Positions 58,869-64,000 of a stretch of DNA of 64,000 nucleotides are shown piece by piece (the stretch's first letter is position 1; the number at the start of each line of letters is the position of its first letter). Below the pieces are notes generated by a model that saw only the letters and a list, made by a program, of their open reading frames with translations, was not told where the DNA came from and did not search any database. Where the stretch lies: assembly GCA_946965045.2 (NCBI GenBank), contig OX337242.1, positions 2,790,001-2,854,000 of the forward strand. Direction: 5' to 3'. The stretch comes from Epithemia pelagica (lineage: Eukaryota > Bacillariophyta > Bacillariophyceae > Surirellales > Surirellaceae). Position numbers and translations under genes: made by a program.

Positions 58869-60335
58869 ATGACCATTAGCCGGTCGTTTCCCGTGTTGAC
58901 AACCAGGAAACAGACCAAGGTTCTGTTGTGTAGTGGTATATTAACATTGTATGTGTTGCACCAGGTTCTTTTCTTTGATAAAACACGACATGATGAATAC
59001 GTTTTGGATCAACACGTTTTGGAATCCGAGTTGAAATCCAATAAAAAGACCACTCCATCGAAAGCCATTCACTTCTCTTCTTGGGACAAAAATAGAACAA
59101 GTCCTGTTGAAACGTTTACGAACAGTCAATCCATTCGAGATCGAATTCGACCCTTATTTTCTTCCCACCCTTGGCGGCAGCAGGAGCAGCACTCGGTGGC
59201 AGATAACTCATCCAATCTGGTTGTGGTTCCAGTGTTTGAACACAACGATGCAGACAGTCCGTCCTACTTTGAAGTACCCTTGGTCACGGACCACCGTCAT
59301 AGAACAACGGAGAATGACAACGACGACGACAAGATGTATACCATTACAGTCTTTACCCAAGTCAGTGTTGACAAATTGCCCCGAGTCAGGAACGTTGTCC
59401 AACGATGGAGGGCACCCGTCAGCTGTGCCGTCTACCTGTCTACTGAACAGGATATGGACACCTTTATCGACTTTTTGGAGCAGCAACAACAGCAACATCT
59501 AGAGGATGGTATGAGGTGGACAAGTTTTGTAGCATTTCACGCCATGGTGGAGCCTCCTGTTGACAAGAACAAGAAACAAAAACAGTACCCTATTAACATT
59601 CTCCGTTCCTTGGCCCTCAAACACGTACAGACGGACTATGTATTCCTGCTAGATGTCGACTTTGTTCCAAGCGTGGGTGCACATGATCGAATCGCACGCA
59701 TGATGTAATCCATCGAACACCAAGAGCAGCGGCAGCAGCAGCAGGCCAAACACAACACCAACAACAACAATGAGGTCAGTCGACATGCCAAAACCATGTA
59801 CATTTTGCCAGCCTTTCAGCAGTTTCCAGAAAATGGTACCAATACCGTGAAGAATGTATCAACTGTACCCTGGACAAAGAAGGAGCTTCTGTATGCAATT
59901 CAGCAACACCGAGTGGATATATTCCTCAAGAAGTGGAAGCGTGCACATCTAGCTACAAACTTCCCACGCTGGTTGGTGCTGGGAGGCTCAGAAGGTGAAG
60001 AAGCAATCAATGAGCCCTATTGGGTGACATATACTTCGGAACATTTTGAACCCTATGTGGTTGTGCGAAAAGACTACTTGCCACTCTTTTTCCCCGAGTA
60101 TCGCGGGTTTGGGTTCAACAAGGCATCCTGGTTTGTGGAATGTGTGTTGCGGGACTTCAAGTTCCGAGTACTTCCCAATGACTTTGTGGTTCACATGAAT
60201 CATCCATATGGCAAACGGCGCAACAACTATCGCGCTTTATACAATGAGCACTTTTCTCAGTACCTGAAGAAGGTCTATGGGCTTGCAAAGTATAGACGCA
60301 TGAAGTTGCCTCTCAACCAAGGTTTTGTTTCGTGA
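58869..60335 (+). pseudogene. LARGE/GT49-like glycosyltransferase with one in-frame stop
   Basis: ATG 58869 (MTISRSFPVL). Type II anchor at about 19-35 (KVLLCSGILTLYVLHQVLFF), stem, then the GT49 (LARGE/B4GAT1-type) domain: ITVFTQVSVDKLPRV, INILRSLALKHVQTDYVFLL with DVDFVPS (DXD metal site), YWVTYTSEHFEPYVV and GFGFNKASWFVECVLRDFKF with HMNHPYGKRR. A TAA at 59706-59708 follows IARMM. The same frame then continues without other damage to 60335. The stop falls just after the DXD half, so the first product alone would be inactive. It may be a recent pseudogene, a read-through case or a sequencing error. Confidence 0.75.
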
Positions 60336-60404
60336 GTAGACTCAACAATGATTGTCACTTTATGTTGGAAGCAAGTTTAAGTTTTCTTAGTTCCAGTTAA
60401 GACA

Positions 60405-61290
60405 CTTCTTTTCGATGAAGCACAAGGTCTGATGAAAGGAACTGACGCTCAAGGAAATGGTTCTCTTGTGTTTCGAGCCATTCGATGGTGGCTACGAAAG
60501 AAGCGCAAGGTCAAGGTGGTTGCCGTCTCGGCTGGAACGACTGTCAAGCTCTCCAACCTTTTTCCCACCAGATCCCCCTAGTAGGCAAAGTGTTTCAAGA
60601 ACAGCGACGGTCACCTACGTGAAATATAAAGAAGGTAGTCACGACAAGAAGATGTTGTATGCACCCTTTTTTCTGAATACACATGCTTGTTTGTGAGGGA
60701 TGTGGAGCAAGAAACTCGGAGCGACACCGACCCAGCACTATCCACAGAGTCCCAATTTCCGGATGCGGTGATCTACGGAAGACCTTTGTTTGCCTACTTC
60801 TATATCACAAATACGCTGGATCAGAAAAAGCTGACAGAATTTGCAAAGCGTTTGGTGTTGTCATCCGCAGACCATGGAAAAAATTTCTGCATGCAACAGC
60901 GTTTTGGGTGAGCAAGTGCAGATGGGATTCGTCAACTCCTTTGACACATTGACCGACCTCTTGAGCTCTAGAAACTCCTGTTTAGTTAGCAACAGTACCT
61001 GTACTTCTGCGGCGCAAGTGACCTTTATACCGGATCCTCTGTGCGCGACCCTGGCCATACGGTGGATGGACGAAAACTGGCAAGACGGGGAGCTCAAGGG
61101 CAACGGGAAGCATTTTTGGACTCAACGGGAAGAGAAGGCATTCACAACCACCAGATAAGGGGGACGCGGGCGAGATTTTTGCCGCTTTGTACATGCTTAT
61201 CTGCGGTGATGAGCTTCGAAAAGAGACTGACTCTGGACTCTCTTTCTGTTTCGTTGGACGAATAGCTTCGACTCTTGAAGTCCTGCTCAC
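60405..61290 (+). pseudogene. Relic of a Crinkler-like P-loop NTPase protein
   Basis: Three pieces in different frames. First LLFDEAQGL (Walker B type) with KVVAVSAGTT about 40 residues later, ending in stops near 60580. Then PDAVIYGRPLFAYFYI with KLTEFAKRLVLSS (about 60750-60870). Then QVQMGFVNSFDTLTDLL to KGNGKHFWTQREEKAF (to 61158), and FAALYMLICGDELRKETD (about 61180-61235). The order resembles the NTPase module of CRN-type proteins common in diatoms and oomycetes. At least three frame breaks. The family call is from memory of motif wording and needs a profile search. Confidence 0.42.
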
Positions 61291-62350
61291 TCAACGTACA
61301 TGCGCGAAGACTCGTTCTCTATTGTGGACACGGTCACGAAAGCAGGCTTCGGCCACAGATCGCTATATTTTTGCTGCAGCTGGTTGGTCTTGCGTAAAGC
61401 TCCAAACTCTGAGTAGTATTTTATCGCCTCACGAAGGCGAAAGGCAGCCTCATCGTCGTCACCGATCTCCAATAAATACTGTCCAAAGCATTCCGAAAAC
61501 AATGCAGCATCGAATAGTAGGCCTCCTCGAGCTGCAATCACAATAGAAACCTGGAAACTCTTGATGGCGGCGAATTTCTTGCCAGCAAGAGTGGCAAATT
61601 GAGCATCCATAAAGGCGTCGAGATGAGCAACATTGGGGTTTCCCTTCTCAATCCAATTCTTCAAGCGGCGATGGATAGCTTGAGCATTTTTTCGATAGGC
61701 ACGATTCCCAGTTGCCCGAGCCGCGATAGCCGACGAGATGCCTTTGCAGATCACTTCGAACATAGCGATAGTGTAGGTCCCGGGATTTGACTTCACCGCC
61801 GTGTTGTTGCCATACTTCACGACTAATTTGGAGCATTCTTCATGCTTGCCGTAAATTGTTCGCACGTATCATTCCCATAGGAGGCAGTGATGGTAGTAAA
61901 ATGGGTCACATTTCATCCATTCTTCGTTATCTGCGACAGTACAGTACTCTCCTGATAGAGACAACGGATCAGTCTCGGTCCGCCCGGCCAGATTCATGAA
62001 CATCTGATAGTTTACCATTGTACTTCGATAGGCTACAAGGAAATCCAACTCCTTCATCTGCGGCATATAGATCTCGAGGTCAGCAATGCAGAGATCCAGC
62101 GAGAAGCTTGTCAAAAATCGGTTGTGATAGAACAGGTGTATTGCCCAGCAGGCACTCTCAGTGTCTCCAGATGATAATCCTAGCTCATATGCGCGAAGCG
62201 ATGGTTTGATCTGGTCTCGCATAGGCTGCGTCCATGCCAGCCCCATTCCATGAGCCACAAACAGTGTCCGCGCCTTTACTAGAGGCGACACTCGAGGCAG
62301 TAGTTCTACTGCTGTTCTAGCAAATTCGGATCTGTTACCCGAGATTTCGA
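61287..62350 (-). pseudogene. C-terminal fragment of a kinase/ATPase-type regulatory protein, with in-frame TGA
   Basis: One frame runs from about 62350 to 61287, interrupted only by TGA at 61869-61871. It reads GNRSEFARTAVELLPRV, then HGMGLAWTQPMRDQIK, then after the stop GNPNVAHLDAFMDAQFATLA and GDDDEAAFRLREAIKYY with ALRKTNQLQQKY. These helical TPR-like repeats match the C-terminal part of large multi-domain kinase-AAA/GAF-histidine-kinase proteins, in which YYLREAIKLYSDWGA-type motifs are usual. The N-terminal catalytic domains are missing; homology stops near 62350, possibly at an insertion border. Confidence 0.5.
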
Positions 62351-62576
62351 CGCAAACGGCAAATCAAAACTTTGCGCTGATTTGTTGAAAATTATTAAAA
62401 CGTCGTCATGTTTTGATTTGTTGTTCGCCGGCATATCAAATTAAAACAAAATCCCCATATTTTTTCTATCATTTTTCATCGTTTACGACCACTGATTTTC
62501 TTACCTCACAGCACCGTCATACTCGTTGTTCTTTCGCTTCATCGAATCGTTGACAGCCTCCCTTCATACGTCCATC
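62351..62576. other. AT-rich intergenic with inverted repeat
   Basis: CAAATCAAAAC near 62361 and GTTTTGATTTG near 62410 form an inverted repeat; further TTTTGATTTG-like motifs surround it. Possible end of a mobile element or a transcription stop signal. No gene seen. Confidence 0.3.
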
Positions 62577-63731
62577 ATGAAGAAGACAAAGACTTCATCC
62601 AAGCATAAGAGCAACTCTTCTCGTCGCAACCGACCTCCAGGAATCATTCATGTGTATCAATCCGCTCAGACTTCTATCCGACATGAGCCATACTGCTTTG
62701 ATACTGACGACTTCACATTACTTCTCTGTGAAATGTTCTCCCTGTGTCTACCAGGGGATGATGTTCAACAAGCCTTCATCCAACACAGTTTGCCGTACCT
62801 TAAATCTGTTCTTCGTCCTTTCTTAAGGCCAAGTGTCCCTCATATTCCTATTTTCATCATAGAAATCAAGCGGGGATTTAAAGAACTACAGTTGACACGT
62901 TCATCAATATCACATCATGACCTACGAATACAGGAAGCCATTCCTTTACAGCTGACGCATGAATTGCATGGTGTATTCATGCTAGACTGTACATTGTCCA
63001 GGACACACCGTAAACCAAGAATTCCGTACAACCAACCCTACTACGAAGTGATACACCGTACACGAACCTCCAGGGAATTCTGTTCTACTGAATTTGACCA
63101 CATTTTTCGCACCGTCATAATTATTTTCCCCTATGCATCAGTATTTTGGACAACTGCCTTTACCTCGGACAATTCCAAATTTCTTTGTGAACTACAGTGT
63201 GGCATTGGCAAATCTATCACCACTTTGTCACTTACTCCATTACCACTTTCCTGGTTACGTCTTGTTTATACAACTGGTGAACCAGCGTTGGGAAGCTTCA
63301 TCAAGTCTATAAACAAAGTATGGACAATCAATGATGTTGTTTCCAATGAATTGCCCAAAGTTATTCACAGCATTCAATTTGACGACGGTGATGTTGATAC
63401 TCCTCTTCTACCACCTGACTGTATCGGTGACAACATTATTAACAAAATCCAAGATCGCCGTACATTTTACCATGCTTTATTTGAAAAATCAGGATCCAAT
63501 AAAATTGGCTGTCGCAGATATGTCACTGGTGCACTGTATCGTTCCATCCGTGGTTCCTCGGCCTATGTTTTAAACCCAAGATCTGAAGAAAGACGAATCC
63601 ACGCATTCCAGACTACTATTTTGGACAGCAACAAACGGCCAGTTGGACAATCCTACATGGTCGTGTCCTATGTATCATTGTCTGAGAAGCTATATCATGA
63701 CTTTGCTTCTGTGGCAAACTTATACGTCTGA
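62577..63731 (+). CDS. Hypothetical protein, family not recognised
   Basis: 384 aa from ATG 62577 (MKKTKTSSKHKSNSSRRNR, a basic start that could be a nuclear signal). The frame is open 51 bp further upstream from an ATG at 62526. The body looks globular, with alternating hydrophobic strands (PHIPIFIIEIKRGF, HIFRTVIIIFPYASVFWTTA, LPLSWLRLVYTTGE), and ends SYMVVSYVSLSEKLYHD. No catalytic motif recognised. Base composition is AT-richer than the array genes, closer to the hAT passenger genes, which hints at a mobile or foreign origin. Confidence 0.5.
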   Translation: MKKTKTSSKHKSNSSRRNRPPGIIHVYQSAQTSIRHEPYCFDTDDFTLLLCEMFSLCLPGDDVQQAFIQHSLPYLKSVLRPFLRPSVPHIPIFIIEIKRGFKELQLTRSSISHHDLRIQEAIPLQLTHELHGVFMLDCTLSRTHRKPRIPYNQPYYEVIHRTRTSREFCSTEFDHIFRTVIIIFPYASVFWTTAFTSDNSKFLCELQCGIGKSITTLSLTPLPLSWLRLVYTTGEPALGSFIKSINKVWTINDVVSNELPKVIHSIQFDDGDVDTPLLPPDCIGDNIINKIQDRRTFYHALFEKSGSNKIGCRRYVTGALYRSIRGSSAYVLNPRSEERRIHAFQTTILDSNKRPVGQSYMVVSYVSLSEKLYHDFASVANLYV

Positions 63732-63787
63732 GACAAGAATGTTTCAAGCTGTGGGAACTCCAGGAGAAACACAGGAGACAACGGACA

Positions 63788-64000
63788 AATGAGTGGGTAT
63801 GGAATCACGTTCAACCGTTATCAGCAACAATTAAAATCAATACCAATCTCCATGGACAATACATCACTCAACAATAATGTAGGGCAGTTATGCTCCACGG
63901 TTGGGACAAGAATTCAACAACTCTATCCGGGAATATTGCCTTTGTTTACATCTTTGCGTAAACAGGCAGATATTGATGTCCCTCAAGATTTGGGTGGGAC
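63788..64000 (+). CDS. Partial reading frame at right edge, hypothetical
   Basis: ATG 63788 opens MSGYGITFNRYQQQLKS and remains open for 71 codons to the window edge (LYPGILPLFTSLRKQADIDV). It follows the previous gene by 56 bp on the same strand, with similar composition, so it could be a second gene of the same element or a downstream exon. Not recognised. Confidence 0.35.

Overview
The window is eukaryotic nuclear DNA, most likely from a stramenopile alga and probably a diatom. This is an inference from several features. There is at least one GT-AG intron, and the genes are spaced, mixed in strand and not arranged in operons. Proteins are rich in Gln, Asn and Thr homopolymers. There are type II membrane glycosyltransferases, TGACGTCA promoter boxes, a DIRS-like tyrosine-recombinase retroelement, a hAT transposon, and relics resembling large diatom/oomycete families. 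I cannot name the species.

Layout. 1-9.4 kb is a non-repeated flank: a low-complexity protein running off the left edge, a small non-autonomous DNA transposon (1623-2033) with a 7-bp target duplication, a 1480-aa coiled-coil protein, and a divergent gene for a membrane protein with three copies of an unusual GAAGAVWG repeat.

9.7-58.2 kb is a decaying multi-copy array built from five gene families. K is a 406-aa Kelch propeller (four intact copies). U is an unknown protein (one copy open, the others broken). W is a ~980-aa WD40-like propeller with a nuclear localisation signal (two long copies, one chimeric fragment). G is a Caps_synth/GT32-like glycosyltransferase (two full copies, one fragment, three older relics g'). 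F is a type II membrane protein resembling fucosyltransferases (two full copies, one truncated, one broken). The basic order is F, promoter P, g', K (inverted), U, W or G, then F again. Recombination made chimeric joints at ~21342 (W fragment to G fragment) and ~35806 (U to F), and W1/W2 form the arms of a large inverted repeat.

Two large elements are nested in copies of the same promoter repeat P. An ~8.3-kb DIRS-like retroelement (23874-32190) sits in one copy with a CCG at both borders. A 6.9-kb hAT element (36337-43251) sits in another, with a matched 14-bp terminal inverted repeat and an 8-bp target duplication. The paralogous uninterrupted P copy near 16.7 kb acts as the empty site for both. 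The hAT element is the most interesting object: besides a transposase (broken by a frameshift, with Asn where the first catalytic Asp is expected) it carries an endonuclease III-like HhH-GPD DNA glycosylase, a second broken reading frame upstream of it, and a small basic protein.

58.2-64 kb is another flank: a small secreted-type peptide, a LARGE/GT49-like glycosyltransferase with one in-frame stop, a Crinkler-type NTPase relic, a C-terminal fragment of a kinase/ATPase-like protein, and two unknown reading frames at the right edge.

The G, F and GT49 genes suggest Golgi glycan synthesis. Nothing in the sequence shows that the K, U, W, G and F genes act together beyond being co-duplicated.
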